Shown here: piece by piece, positions 8,106 through 16,878 of the stretch | How positions within the stretch are numbered: position 1 is the stretch's first letter | Layout of the letters: each line of letters opens with the position of its first letter | Assembly: GCF_013410455.1 (NCBI RefSeq) | Contig: NZ_JACCFW010000001.1 | Location: 1 to 64,000, forward strand | Length of the DNA stretch: 64,000 bases | Direction: 5' to 3' | Source: Allobranchiibius huperziae | GTDB taxonomy: Bacteria; Actinomycetota; Actinomycetes; Actinomycetales; Dermatophilaceae | Position numbers and translations under genes: made by a program | Notes under the pieces: model-generated | Seen by the model: only the letters and a program-made list of their open reading frames with translations | What the model was told of the DNA's origin: nothing | Database searches by the model: none

Positions 8106-9002
8106 TCAGACCGGCGCCGTGATGTCCCGGAGCAGCTGCAGAGTGCGGGCGACGGCCGGGTTGGCGCTGGCGTTGTCCCGCACGAAGACCACGATCCGTC
8201 GCCGCGGGGCCGGGTCGGCGATGGGGCGCGAGCACGCGTCGGCGGGCAGCACTCCCAGCGCCAGCTGCGGAATGACCGCGACGCCGATACCCGCGGCTGC
8301 GAACGCGATCGAGGTGTGGTGGTCGACGGTCTGCGCCGAGTAGCGGGGCGTGAAACCGGCGGCACGCGTCGCGCCGCGCACGATGCGGCCGCAGACGTCG
8401 TCGTCCTGGTTGTCCATGACCCACCGGTGGTCTGCCAGCGCGGACATCGGCACGACGCCCAGCTCGGCCAGCGGATTGTCGCTGGAGAACACCACCCAGT
8501 ACGGCTCCTCGGTCAGCTCGTATCGGGTGTAGCCGTTGACCCGGGTCGGCGGGTCCTCGGGCTGCTCGGTGCGGACGTCGATGTCGGGCCTGCCCGGGCC
8601 GGTCGGGGACGGCTGCTCGTTGAGGTCGACGGTGAACTGCACGTCGGGGAAGTCCCGCTGCAGCGATCGCGCGACGAGCGGGATCCACTGCTCACCGGCC
8701 GACGCGAAGCAGGAGATCGCGAGCGTGCCGGTGCGGCCCTCACGCAGATCGTCGACCACGCCGTCGAGGCGGGCGAGGTTGTTCATCACCTCGTCGCTCT
8801 GCGCTGCGAGTGCCCGGCCCGTGGGCGTCGCACTGATGCCGCGACCGGACTTCTCGAAGAGTTGCAGCCCGGTCTCGCGCTGTAGTGCGCTGACGTGCTG
8901 ACTGATGGCGGACGGCGTGTAGCCGAGATTGAGAGCGGCGGCCTGCACCGATCCGCTCGCGACGACGGCGCGGAACACCCGGAGACGGTTGACATCGAGC
9001 AT
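8106..9002 (-). CDS. LysR-family transcriptional regulator
   Basis: 298 residues. It has an N-terminal winged helix-turn-helix (LRVFRAVVASGSVQAAALNLGY, then SAISQHVSALQRETG) followed by a LysR substrate-binding domain (LAISCFASAGEQWIPLV onward). It is divergent from a small unknown gene across 81 bases that contain a 5-4-5 palindrome. Such placement usually means the regulator controls the facing gene. Effector unknown. Confidence 0.9.
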   Translation of the reverse strand: MLDVNRLRVFRAVVASGSVQAAALNLGYTPSAISQHVSALQRETGLQLFEKSGRGISATPTGRALAAQSDEVMNNLARLDGVVDDLREGRTGTLAISCFASAGEQWIPLVARSLQRDFPDVQFTVDLNEQPSPTGPGRPDIDVRTEQPEDPPTRVNGYTRYELTEEPYWVVFSSDNPLAELGVVPMSALADHRWVMDNQDDDVCGRIVRGATRAAGFTPRYSAQTVDHHTSIAFAAAGIGVAVIPQLALGVLPADACSRPIADPAPRRRIVVFVRDNASANPAVARTLQLLRDITAPV

Positions 9003-9019
9003 TCCTCGACTCTACAGCA

Positions 9020-9033
9020 GCACTACACAGTGC
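9020..9033. promoter_or_regulatory. Candidate LysR operator
   Basis: Inverted repeat GCACT-ACAC-AGTGC, centred about 24 bases upstream of the LysR start and 57 bases upstream of the facing small gene. It fits the dyad expected for LysR-type binding; assignment is by position only. Confidence 0.4.
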
Positions 9034-9083
9034 ATCAATAACAATCGCTTGTGCTGAAGAGTTGATGGCGTGACGCTGGATAC

Positions 9084-9470
9084 ATGAACATCGACTACAG
9101 CAACCACGGCCCCATCGATCGTGACGCGCAGCGGCTGAGCCAGGAGTTGGACGGCGTACGCGCCCGGTCCGGCCGGCCTGTCACCTCACCCTCAGCGCCC
9201 CGCCACCCGGTGCTCGCTCGCGTCCGCACGGCGGTGCACGCGGTCAGGGAGGTCTTCGACGGGATCGCCGAAGCCAACGAACGCTTCGATCGGATCAACC
9301 GACCCTGGGTCTACGAAGGCCCGGACTGGGTCAATGGCGCGCACGGTGCTGTGCGCATGGCCCACGAAGCGAGCGCCGATGTCGAGGCGCGGCGTCCGCG
9401 GTCGGCCGTGCGCGAAGGGTCGACCCGGCCCTCCGACGCACCCCGGACGGGCCTGCGCCCCGCGCACTGA
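9084..9470 (+). CDS. Small hypothetical protein facing LysR gene
   Basis: A 128-residue soluble, charged protein with no family I recognise. It begins MNIDYSNHGPIDRDAQRL and has an amphipathic stretch (VRTAVHAVREVFDGIAEANERF). The C-terminal 40 residues are Arg/Ser/Pro-rich and probably disordered. Its first 20 residues resemble those of the 61-residue protein at 9675 (Y..-PID-RD-R pattern), suggesting two members of a small local family. Likely controlled by the divergent LysR regulator. Confidence 0.6.
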   Translation: MNIDYSNHGPIDRDAQRLSQELDGVRARSGRPVTSPSAPRHPVLARVRTAVHAVREVFDGIAEANERFDRINRPWVYEGPDWVNGAHGAVRMAHEASADVEARRPRSAVREGSTRPSDAPRTGLRPAH

Positions 9471-9674
9471 ACGGTGGTCTGTGAAGTCGGCCACACCACG
9501 GCCCCGGCGACCGACCGGGCAACCGTGCCTCGCGCGAGAAGGTGCATGGGAAGCATTGCAGCGCAACGGTTTGCGGCGGACCTCCGGCATGCGCCGCGAT
9601 GCTTCAGTCTCACTGAAGAGTCATGCAGTCTTTTGGACTTGTCGTGATTAGTTCGAAATGGAACGATTAATGCC

Positions 9675-9860
9675 ATGCGACCCATTTACAACGACTTCAA
9701 CCCCATCGACGACCGCGACCACGCCCGCATGCTCGGCGACCTGGCGTATGCCACCACCGAGGAGACCGCACCGCGCACCACCCGCTCCATCTGGCGCTCG
9801 GTGCGTGAGCAGCTGCACGGCAACGGTCACGCAAACCGGGCGTACATGCGCCAGATCTGA
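9675..9860 (+). CDS. Very small hypothetical protein, sibling of the 9084 product
   Basis: 61 residues, MRPIYNDFNPIDDRDHARML at the N-terminus and SIWRSVREQLHGNGHANR near the end; no signal peptide or membrane segment. GATTAA lies five bases before the ATG, so the message may be leaderless. The YNDFNPIDDRD start parallels DYSNHGPIDRD in the neighbouring 128-residue protein. A stem-loop with T-run follows directly, supporting a real transcript. Function unknown. Confidence 0.6.
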   Translation: MRPIYNDFNPIDDRDHARMLGDLAYATTEETAPRTTRSIWRSVREQLHGNGHANRAYMRQI

Positions 9861-9882
9861 GCCGATCCCTCGGCGTCAGCAC

Positions 9883-9925
9883 GCGGACACTCCGGCCGGC
9901 CCTCGGCCGCTGGGTGTCCGCTTTT
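9883..9925 (+). terminator. Rho-independent terminator
   Basis: GCGGACAC at 9883-9890 pairs with GTGTCCGC at 9914-9921, with an inner GGCCG/CGGCC pairing. TTTT follows at 9922-9925. It lies 23 bases after the 61-residue gene. Confidence 0.7.
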
Positions 9926-9971
9926 GCGTGTGGGGGATGGGGCGGGCGCGCCGCGGCACTACCGTGAGCGC

Positions 9972-10814
9972 ATGCGAGCCGACCCCGCGCTGCGACCCGT
10001 GCGCGTCGGTAGCCGCAACGCGACGTTCCAGCACTGGGAGACCCTGCTGCGCAACCGCACGAAGCGGCACCGCGCAGGCGCGTTCGTCGTGCAGGGGGTG
10101 CGCCCGATCACCTTGGCCGTGCGAGCCGGGTGGCACGTCACGGACGTGCTGCGACCGACCGGCGGCCAGCCGTCGCGGTGGGCGCAGGACACGTGGGGCC
10201 GCCCGGGCGCGAGGCGCTACGAACTGGAGCCCGAGCTGTTCGCCGAGCTGTCGGGCAAGGACGAGGGGCAGGCCGAGCTGCTGGCCGTCGTCGCCATGCC
10301 CCCGGACGACCTGACCCGCGCCGACCCGTCGGCATACGCCCCCACGGTGGTCTTCGATCGGCCGAGCACCCCGGGCAACGTCGGCACTCTGCTGCGCTCG
10401 ATCGACGCCTTCGGCGGGTCCGGTCTCGTCGTGACCGGGCATGCTGCCGATCCGTACGATCCCAAATCCGTTCGTGCCAGCACCGGTTCGCTCTTCACCG
10501 TTCCGACCGTACGGGCGGACGGTCCGCAGCCGGTGCTCGACCGGATCCGGGCACTGCGCTCCGCCGGGAGCAGCGTGCAACTGCTGGGCACCGATGAGGG
10601 GGGCGATCTCGGGGTGCGGGGTGTCGACTTCGCGGTGCCGACGGTGCTGGTCGTCGGCAACGAGACCCGCGGGCTCGCCCGGGTCTGGCGTGAGGCGTGT
10701 GACGCGATCGTCAGCATCCCGATGGTGGGCGAGGCGAGCTCGCTGAACGCCGCCACCGCCGGCTCCGTCCTGTTGCACGAATCGCTGCAGCAGCGTCTGG
10801 CCGCCCGCCGCTGA
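9972..10814 (+). CDS. SpoU/TrmH-family RNA methyltransferase
   Basis: SAM-dependent 2'-O-ribose methyltransferase of 280 residues. The N-terminal substrate-binding part includes RNRTKRHRAGAFVVQGVRP. The knotted catalytic domain has motif 1 NVGTLLRSIDAFG, motif 2 VLVVGNETRGL and motif 3 IPMVGEASSLNAATAGSVLL. Which RNA base it modifies cannot be told; rRNA is most likely for this subgroup. ATG at 9972 is preferred to 9924, which lies in the preceding terminator region. Confidence 0.9.
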   Translation: MRADPALRPVRVGSRNATFQHWETLLRNRTKRHRAGAFVVQGVRPITLAVRAGWHVTDVLRPTGGQPSRWAQDTWGRPGARRYELEPELFAELSGKDEGQAELLAVVAMPPDDLTRADPSAYAPTVVFDRPSTPGNVGTLLRSIDAFGGSGLVVTGHAADPYDPKSVRASTGSLFTVPTVRADGPQPVLDRIRALRSAGSSVQLLGTDEGGDLGVRGVDFAVPTVLVVGNETRGLARVWREACDAIVSIPMVGEASSLNAATAGSVLLHESLQQRLAARR

Positions 10815-10818
10815 GGTC

Positions 10819-10841
10819 GCCGCGCACCGTGCGGGCGCGGC
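10819..10841. terminator. Hairpin between convergent genes
   Basis: GCCGCGC and GCGCGGC pair around a 9-base loop, exactly between the stop codons of the methyltransferase and the AraC-type regulator. Probable bidirectional terminator. Confidence 0.5.
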
Positions 10842-10844
10842 AGC

Positions 10845-11768
10845 TCAGCCCCGGTTCTCCCGACGGAACTGTCGCGGCGTGACGTCGTAGTGCGCGCGGA
10901 ACTGTCGGTTGAAGTTGGACAGGTTGGCGTATCCCACGCGGTGTGAGACGGACGCGACGGGCACGTCGGTGTCCACCAGGAGCTTGCATGCCTGCGAGAG
11001 GCGCAGCTTCTGGACCGTGTCGCTGAACGTCTGGCCGCTGACCCGCTTGAAGTACTTCGAGAACGCCGAGTCCGACATCCCCACGAGCTGCGCCACTGCC
11101 GCGAGGCGCACGTCGTCGGTGAGGTGCTCGACGATGTACGTCAGGGCCTGGTCGATGGTGTCGGCGGCATCCTCATCGCGCAACGGCGGCAGCCACTCCT
11201 TCGTCAGGGTGCGGTGTTCGTCGTCGGGCGCTGCCGCGAGCACGCCGAGGAGCTCGAAGATGTGGCCCAACCGACGCGATCCCTGCTGCGCGCCGATGGC
11301 TTCGAGCTCGTCGGCGGCACGGAGTGCGGTGCTGCCACGGAACTCGATGCCGCGCGCCGCCTTCTTGAGAAGGGTCTGCACCTCCGCCAGCTCCGGGAGG
11401 ATGTCCTGGCACCGGTCGACCCAGTGGGGGTGGAACTGCAGGACGGTGTCGCGGTCGTCGATGACCTGACCGGGCGCGAGGTCGCTGATCCAGTGGTGCG
11501 GCAGGTTGGAGCCGACCAGGACGACTTGTCCGGCGGCGAACGTGCCGATGTGATCACCGACGATGTAGCGGCCGGTGCCCGATCGGATGAGGTGTATCTC
11601 GTACTCGGGGTGGTAGTTCCACCGCGAGTAGGGGCTCGGGACGCCGTGCATGTGCCATCGGACGGACTGGCGGGGGTCGAGGGGCACGACCTCACGCGCT
11701 GCAGGGGCGGTGGCGAGACGGCGCGCGATGGCGCTGGGCGTCGGGTGCGGTCGTCTGTCGGTGCTCAC
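10845..11768 (-). CDS. AraC-family regulator of polyol genes
   Basis: 307 residues with an N-terminal cupin (HPEYEIHLIRSGTGRYIVGD, then VGSNLPHHWISD). The C-terminal double helix-turn-helix includes RLAAVAQLVGMSDSAFSKYF and VSHRVGYANLSNFNRQFRAH. The start is a GTG at 11768, preceded by GGAGAAGG with 5-base spacing. Divergent from a medium-chain dehydrogenase and an SDR dehydrogenase, so it probably senses their sugar or polyol substrate. Confidence 0.88.
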   Translation of the reverse strand: MSTDRRPHPTPSAIARRLATAPAAREVVPLDPRQSVRWHMHGVPSPYSRWNYHPEYEIHLIRSGTGRYIVGDHIGTFAAGQVVLVGSNLPHHWISDLAPGQVIDDRDTVLQFHPHWVDRCQDILPELAEVQTLLKKAARGIEFRGSTALRAADELEAIGAQQGSRRLGHIFELLGVLAAAPDDEHRTLTKEWLPPLRDEDAADTIDQALTYIVEHLTDDVRLAAVAQLVGMSDSAFSKYFKRVSGQTFSDTVQKLRLSQACKLLVDTDVPVASVSHRVGYANLSNFNRQFRAHYDVTPRQFRRENRG

Positions 11769-11907
11769 AGCGCCTTCTCCGGTGCTCCTCGGGAGTGGCA
11801 AGAAAGTATCACCAGAGGTCTTGGCAGGATCTTTTTCACGGCACGACCCCTTCGTAAGGTCGAAGTTCCCAGGTGACTGGCAGAGGTCCCTCGAACAAGG
11901 ACGACCC

Positions 11908-12957
11908 ATGCGCAACCTCAGTGCGGTACTCACGGCGGCCTCGGACGTGCAGATCGTGGAGCGACCGGTCCCCGTCCCGGATCCCCACCAGGTGCTGGTC
12001 GAGGTGCGCGCCGTCGGCATCTGTGGCTCCGACGTCCACTACTACGAGCACGGGCGGATCGGCTCGTACGTCGTCGAGCAGCCCATGGTCATCGGGCACG
12101 AGGCGTCCGGCGTGGTGGTCGCCATCGGCGCAGAGGTCACCGACCGCGCCGTGGGTGATCGGGTCGCGCTCGAGCCCGGAGTGCCCTGCCGGCGTTGTGA
12201 GCAGTGCCTGGCAGGGCGGTACAACCTGTGTCCGCACGTCTCGTTCTTCGCCACCCCGCCGGTGGACGGCGCGATCTGCCGTGTGGTGGCCATCGATGCC
12301 GCCTTCGCCCATCCCGTCCCCGGCGACCTCACCTTCGAACAGGCCGCCATGGCCGAACCCGTCTCGGTCGGGATCTGGGCGGCACAGAAAGCCCGGATCA
12401 CCGCCGGTGATCGGGTCCTGGTGACCGGCGCCGGACCGGTCGGCCTGTTCGCCGCGCAGGTGGCCCGAGCGTTCGGCGGCGTCGATGTGACGGTGAGCGA
12501 CGTGAGCGAGTTCCGAAGCGCGATGGCCGACAGACTCGGTCTCACCGCTCATCGGTCGGGGCAGCCTTTCGAGCGGGACTACGACGTCGTCATCGAGTGC
12601 TCCGGTGCCCAGGCGGCCGTGACGGCCGGAATGTCCGCTCTCGCTCGCGCCGGACGCCTCGTGCTGGTCGGCATGGGCGCCGACTCCGTCACCATCGACG
12701 TCCCGCTGTTGCAGGGCCGAGAGATCCGCATCACCGGTATCTTCCGGTACGCCAACACCTACCCGCTCGCGCTGGACCTGATCGCCTCGGGAGCCGTGCG
12801 GGTGAGCGACGTCATCACCCACCGATTCGACCTCGAGCACACCGAGGACGCTCTCACCATCAGCCGGCGCGACCCGGAGGCGCTCAAGGCCGTCGTCACG
12901 CCCCATGTCGGCGGCCCGCCCCCGGGCGGGGACCTCGGCAGTGAGCGGTCGCGGTGA
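11908..12957 (+). CDS. Zn-dependent medium-chain polyol dehydrogenase
   Basis: 349 residues of the sorbitol/xylitol dehydrogenase group. It has the catalytic zinc site (GICGSDVHYYEHG and GHEASGVV), a structural zinc site with the spacing CRRCEQCLAGRYNLC, and the Rossmann motif VTGAGPVGLFAAQ. The Asp in TVSDVSEF suggests NAD rather than NADP. It likely oxidises a polyol to a ketose. The stop overlaps the next start by 4 bases (GTGA), so the two enzymes are translationally coupled. Confidence 0.88.
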   Translation: MRNLSAVLTAASDVQIVERPVPVPDPHQVLVEVRAVGICGSDVHYYEHGRIGSYVVEQPMVIGHEASGVVVAIGAEVTDRAVGDRVALEPGVPCRRCEQCLAGRYNLCPHVSFFATPPVDGAICRVVAIDAAFAHPVPGDLTFEQAAMAEPVSVGIWAAQKARITAGDRVLVTGAGPVGLFAAQVARAFGGVDVTVSDVSEFRSAMADRLGLTAHRSGQPFERDYDVVIECSGAQAAVTAGMSALARAGRLVLVGMGADSVTIDVPLLQGREIRITGIFRYANTYPLALDLIASGAVRVSDVITHRFDLEHTEDALTISRRDPEALKAVVTPHVGGPPPGGDLGSERSR

Positions 12958-13742
12958 CCTCCCCGTTCGACCTCACCGGCAGGACCGCCCTGGTGACCGG
13001 CGGCAACCAGGGGCTCGGCAGGGCGTTCGTCTTCGCGCTCGCCGCCGCCGGTGCCCGGGTCGCGTTCTCCGGGCGGCGCGAAGACGCCAACAGACTCGTC
13101 GCCGCCGAGGCTGCGCGGACCGGCTACGAGCTGGTGCCCATCACGGCCGACGTCACCGACGACGCCCAGGTGGACACCATGGTCGCGCAGGCGGAGGACG
13201 CGTTCGACGGTCGAATAGACGTGTTGGTCAATAATGCCGGGCGCTGCCATCACGCACCGTCGTCCGAACTGACCGACGACCAGTGGGCGGGCGTCTTCGA
13301 CCTCAACGTCCGGGCCGTGTGGAAGACGTCCACGATCGTGGCGGACGTGATGCGCGCGCATGGATCCGGCTCGATCGTGAACGTCGGAAGCATCTCCGGA
13401 CTGATCGTCAATCGTCCGCAGTTCCAGGCCGGGTACAACGCGTCGAAGGCCGCGGTCCACCACCTCACCAGGTCGCTGGCCGTTGAATGGGCGAGCTTCG
13501 GGATTCGGGTCAACGCCATAGCTCCCGGGTACGTGCAAGCCGACGGAGTGCCTGCCGACCGGCCCGAGCTACGTCGTCACTGGCGTCCGGAGTTCCGTCA
13601 GCACTGGGTGGACGACGCGCCGCAACGACGCTTCGCGCTTCCCGAGGAGATCGCTCCGAGCGCCGTGTTCCTTGCCAGCGACGCCGCCAGTTTCATCACC
13701 GGGACCGTCCTCGTCGCCGACGGCGGTTATACGGCGGCCTGA
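12954..13742 (+). CDS. SDR-family oxidoreductase
   Basis: 262 residues, classical short-chain dehydrogenase: cofactor motif TGGNQGLGRAF near residue 15, NNAGRCH, catalytic Ser in VGSISGL, and YNASKAA supplying Tyr and Lys. GTG start overlaps the preceding stop. Paired with a polyol dehydrogenase and an AraC-type regulator, it probably acts on the same sugar alcohol or its keto product; the exact substrate is not readable. Confidence 0.88.
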   Translation: MTSPFDLTGRTALVTGGNQGLGRAFVFALAAAGARVAFSGRREDANRLVAAEAARTGYELVPITADVTDDAQVDTMVAQAEDAFDGRIDVLVNNAGRCHHAPSSELTDDQWAGVFDLNVRAVWKTSTIVADVMRAHGSGSIVNVGSISGLIVNRPQFQAGYNASKAAVHHLTRSLAVEWASFGIRVNAIAPGYVQADGVPADRPELRRHWRPEFRQHWVDDAPQRRFALPEEIAPSAVFLASDAASFITGTVLVADGGYTAA

Positions 13743-13769
13743 GGCGGCCTGACCTGCCTTGGGCCACAG

Positions 13770-14900
13770 TCAGGGCGACGCGAGACTGCGCCACAGCTGG
13801 ATGGAGCCGGACGTGGTCCGAGAGGCGAGATAGAGCCGTGCGCCGTCGGCTGCGAAGGCGAGGGGACTACCCGGGGGAGTCCTGAGCACGGTCGTCCTCC
13901 CAGGGGAGACCTGGACGAGAAGCGACCCCGAGCGTGTCGGAAGGGCGATCGTCGTACTATCCGAAGTGACGACAGGTGTTGATATGTCACTGTCGCTGGT
14001 GACGGTTTCGGGCAGTCCGATCGATGTGACGGATCCATCGGCCTGCAGCTGCCACGCGCGCGCTGCACCCCCGGCTGTCACGCCGACGACGACGCAGCGT
14101 TGCAGGGAGCACCCGACGGCGTGCGCGTGCCCGGTGATCGCGATCCGGTGCTCCGTCCACGAGCCGCCGTCCGCCGCCCTCAGCCACACGACGGGATGCG
14201 ACGTCATGCCGTCATCGAGGTCGAGCAGGTCGCCGACGACAACGAACCGGTCGCCGAGCGCACCGACCGCGGCGGCGGACTTCAGGATCGACGCGGTGTT
14301 CTTGAGGACGGGCGACGGCGGGTCGCGGAGCCACGTGCTGCCCTGCGGGTGCCAGGTCGTCACGTCCAGGCCGTGCGCTCCCACCCAGGACCCGACGATG
14401 AGCGCGTCGGACCCGGCGTACGCCGTGCCGACCAGGTCACCGGCCTCCAGGCCGCCGAAGGTCTCGAAGGTCTGAGGCGTCTCCGTCAGGGTGCCGAAGC
14501 CGCCCGCGGTCCGCGGCGTCCGCCACACGGTCCACCGCACGTTGCCGTGCGCACCCCCGCGTGCTCCACCGACGGCCAGGATGCCGGGCTCGCCCACGGC
14601 GGCCTGCAACCACCGGGCGGTGCGGGCGTATCCGGAGATCGGCCGCAGCGCGACCGTCGTGGTGACCCCGGTCGAGGAGGCCAGCGACATCCCGGCCGTA
14701 CCGTCGCGACCGGAGGTGCCGACCAGCACACCCTCGGTCGTCGACGTGAGGATGTCCGGGGATCCGGTGAGGGACACCCGCGACCACCCGGGATCGACCG
14801 ACGTCGGGCTGCTCGTCGACGACCCGCTGCAGGCGGACAGCCCCGCGACCGACACGAGGATCGCGCCGGTGATCGCGGCGTGAGCCCGCCGCCTGCGCAC
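13770..14900 (-). CDS. Putative lipoprotein, beta-propeller-like
   Basis: 376 residues starting with a basic n-region (MRRRRAHAA), a hydrophobic core and the lipobox LSAC, followed by a Ser-rich spacer. The rest has repeating blocks such as WTVWRTP, HPVVWLRAADGG and IQLWRSLA, which suggest a beta-propeller or sialidase-like exo-domain. No catalytic motif is recognised. Start is GTG at 14900. Convergent with the SDR gene. Confidence 0.7.
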   Translation of the reverse strand: MRRRRAHAAITGAILVSVAGLSACSGSSTSSPTSVDPGWSRVSLTGSPDILTSTTEGVLVGTSGRDGTAGMSLASSTGVTTTVALRPISGYARTARWLQAAVGEPGILAVGGARGGAHGNVRWTVWRTPRTAGGFGTLTETPQTFETFGGLEAGDLVGTAYAGSDALIVGSWVGAHGLDVTTWHPQGSTWLRDPPSPVLKNTASILKSAAAVGALGDRFVVVGDLLDLDDGMTSHPVVWLRAADGGSWTEHRIAITGHAHAVGCSLQRCVVVGVTAGGAARAWQLQADGSVTSIGLPETVTSDSDISTPVVTSDSTTIALPTRSGSLLVQVSPGRTTVLRTPPGSPLAFAADGARLYLASRTTSGSIQLWRSLASP

Positions 14901-14919
14901 GTGTCGTCACCCCTGACGG

Positions 14920-15267
14920 TTATGCGTCGTCGTCGCCCTCGAACGGCCAGAACTCGCGCAGCTCGATGCGACCACCGCGCGCCATCGGATGCGCAGCCGC
15001 GACCTCGACGGCGTCCTCCAGAGTGGCGCAGTCGAGGATGTCGAAACCGGCGAGCCACTCCTTGGTCTCCGCGAACGGCCCGTCGGTCACGATCCTCTCC
15101 CCGTCGCGCACGCGCACCAGCTTCGCGGTCGAGGGTGGGCGCAGCCGCTCGCCCATCACCCACTGGCCGCGACCGTCCACCTGCGCGAACCAGTCGTCGA
15201 TGCCCGTTTCCGGGGCGTCCGAGGTGTCGGGATCGCCGTCGACGACGACCATCATCAGGTACTTCAT
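14920..15267 (-). CDS. YCII/DGPF-domain protein
   Basis: 115 residues, beginning MKYLMMVVVDG and containing VTDGPFAETKEWLAGFDIL and HPMARGGRIELREFWPF. This is the DGPF (PhnB/YCII-like) family often encoded next to ECF sigma factors. Here no sigma factor is adjacent. Biochemical role unknown. ATG at 15267 is the only good start. Confidence 0.85.
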   Translation of the reverse strand: MKYLMMVVVDGDPDTSDAPETGIDDWFAQVDGRGQWVMGERLRPPSTAKLVRVRDGERIVTDGPFAETKEWLAGFDILDCATLEDAVEVAAAHPMARGGRIELREFWPFEGDDDA

Positions 15268-15317
15268 ACGGGGTGCGTGTCCTTCGCGATGGGTCCGAGT
15301 GGTCAGGTTTGCTGCGG

Positions 15318-15878
15318 TCAGCGCAATGTCTTCAAGGCGCCGCCCCAGCGGACGAGCTGAGTGAGCATCGTGTTGAGGTTGCCCGCCTGGTAGGGCCGGG
15401 GCGCCATCTTCGAGTAGTCCTCCATGTCGTCGTACGTCGAGATGGCCACCTGCGCGCGGACGGTCGCGATCTGCAGCTCCCCGAGCACCTGCTTGAGTTG
15501 CTCCGCCGCGCGCAGTCCCTCACTGGAGCCGTAGCAGACCAGGCCGGCGACCTTGTCGTTCCACTCGACGTAGAGGAAGTCGAGCGCGTTCTTGAACGCC
15601 GCGGGCAGGGCGCGGTTGTACTCCGGGAAGACGAACACGAAACCGTCGTAGCCGGCGATCTTGCGCGACCAGGCCTTAGTGTGGTCCTTGGTGTAGGCCT
15701 GGGACGAGGCGGGCTCCGGCTCGTCGAGCAACGGCAGACCCTGGTCGGCGAGATCGACCAGCTCGTACGTCGCGTCGTCCCGTTCCGCGACCTGGTCCAT
15801 CACCCACTTCGCGACGGAGGGACCGACCCGCTGGGGACGGGTGCTGCACAGGACGACGGCGATCCGCAGGGCGCTCAT
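15318..15878 (-). CDS. NADPH-dependent FMN reductase
   Basis: 186-residue flavodoxin-like enzyme. The FMN phosphate loop is STRPQRVG near residue 12. FPEYNRALPAAFKNALDFL is the isoalloxazine-binding loop of the SsuE/ArsH-like family, and a second loop reads YGSSEGL. It reduces FMN or quinones with NADPH in the cytosol. Start 15878 (MSALRIAV) is preferred over the 8-codon longer form. Confidence 0.9.
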   Translation of the reverse strand: MSALRIAVVLCSTRPQRVGPSVAKWVMDQVAERDDATYELVDLADQGLPLLDEPEPASSQAYTKDHTKAWSRKIAGYDGFVFVFPEYNRALPAAFKNALDFLYVEWNDKVAGLVCYGSSEGLRAAEQLKQVLGELQIATVRAQVAISTYDDMEDYSKMAPRPYQAGNLNTMLTQLVRWGGALKTLR

Positions 15879-15923
15879 GACCCTGAGCGTAGGACCCCGC
15901 ACACCCGGCGCGGGGTGGATCGG

Positions 15924-16808
15924 TCAGCCCGACACGGCCGGCTTCAGCACCTGCTCACACCACTGGCGGAAGGTGGTCGGGCTCGCCGTCTCAGGCGTAC
16001 GCGCCACGCCGGCGTCCAGCCCGGCCTCCTTGGCGCTCATCATGTCGGTCATGCCCTGGACGAACGCCGCACCCACCCCGTAAGAGGACATCCTCGCGGC
16101 TTGCGCGTCGAAGGACTCCCGTTCGTAACGGATCGGCGTACCGAGCACCTCGGACATCGTGCCCGCCATGTCCTGCGGTGACACGTCCTCCGGTCCGAGG
16201 ACCGGGACGGTGTCGACACCGGACCATGTCGTGTCGAGCAGCAGTCGCGCAGCAGCATCGGCGATGTCCCGGGTGGCCACCATGGGCGTGCGCCGATCGG
16301 CCGTGACGACGTCGGTGAACACCCCTCGGTCGCGGATCGAGTCCACCTGGCGCAGCAGGTTGTCCATGAACCCGGGGTTGGCGAGCGAGCGGTAGGCGAC
16401 GCCCGTACCGGCGATGAGGTCGTCCATCGCGAGGGTGGCGGTGACCAGCCCGGCCCGGCCGGCGATCGGCGTGCCCCGGCCGAGCGCCGAGACGCCGACG
16501 ACCCGCCGCACACCGTGACGGGTGAACGCCCCCGCCGCCGGCCGGGTGAAGCCGGTGTACGCCGCATCCACGCTGGCGGCCGCCGGGTCCGGGGGCACGA
16601 GCCAGAACACCGCATCGGCGCCGGCGAACGCGCGGTCGACCACCTCGGCGTCGCCGTGCGACCCCTGCACGACCTCGACCCGGTCGCGCACGTCGGTCGC
16701 GAGCCGAGCGGGGTCGCGGACGACGACGCGCAGCTCCTCGGTGCTCGCGGCGAGGCGCTGGAGCAGTTGACTACCGATGTCGCCCGTGGGCGTCGTGATC
16801 ACGATCAT
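15924..16808 (-). CDS. NmrA-like NAD(P)-binding protein
   Basis: 294 residues, extended SDR fold: N-terminal TTPTGDIGSQLLQRL cofactor loop (TGxxGxxL variant), RVVVRDPARL as the Arg-containing NADP selector, and FWLVPPDP in the usual VxxVPP position. Similar to the QorB/NmrA quinone-reductase or sensor group. Divergent from a LysR regulator with paired CAAT...ATTG boxes between, so probably regulated by it. Confidence 0.87.
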   Translation of the reverse strand: MIVITTPTGDIGSQLLQRLAASTEELRVVVRDPARLATDVRDRVEVVQGSHGDAEVVDRAFAGADAVFWLVPPDPAAASVDAAYTGFTRPAAGAFTRHGVRRVVGVSALGRGTPIAGRAGLVTATLAMDDLIAGTGVAYRSLANPGFMDNLLRQVDSIRDRGVFTDVVTADRRTPMVATRDIADAAARLLLDTTWSGVDTVPVLGPEDVSPQDMAGTMSEVLGTPIRYERESFDAQAARMSSYGVGAAFVQGMTDMMSAKEAGLDAGVARTPETASPTTFRQWCEQVLKPAVSG

Positions 16809-16842
16809 GGGTCAACGGTGCGGGCACCGCGACCCGGACGTC

Positions 16843-16865
16843 CAATACCTATTGCCAACTAATTG
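16843..16865. promoter_or_regulatory. Paired operator-like boxes between NmrA and LysR genes
   Basis: CAATACCTATTG and, one base further, CAACTAATTG form two adjacent short dyads inside the 70-base divergent interval. A candidate binding site of the LysR regulator. Confidence 0.4.
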
Positions 16866-16878
16866 ATACCCTGAAGGC

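Noticed and set aside
14100-16181. Long plus-strand frame of 693 codons
   Set aside because: Antisense to the lipoprotein, YCII, FMN reductase and NmrA genes; Arg/Pro/Gly/His-rich composition typical of shadows in high-G+C DNA.
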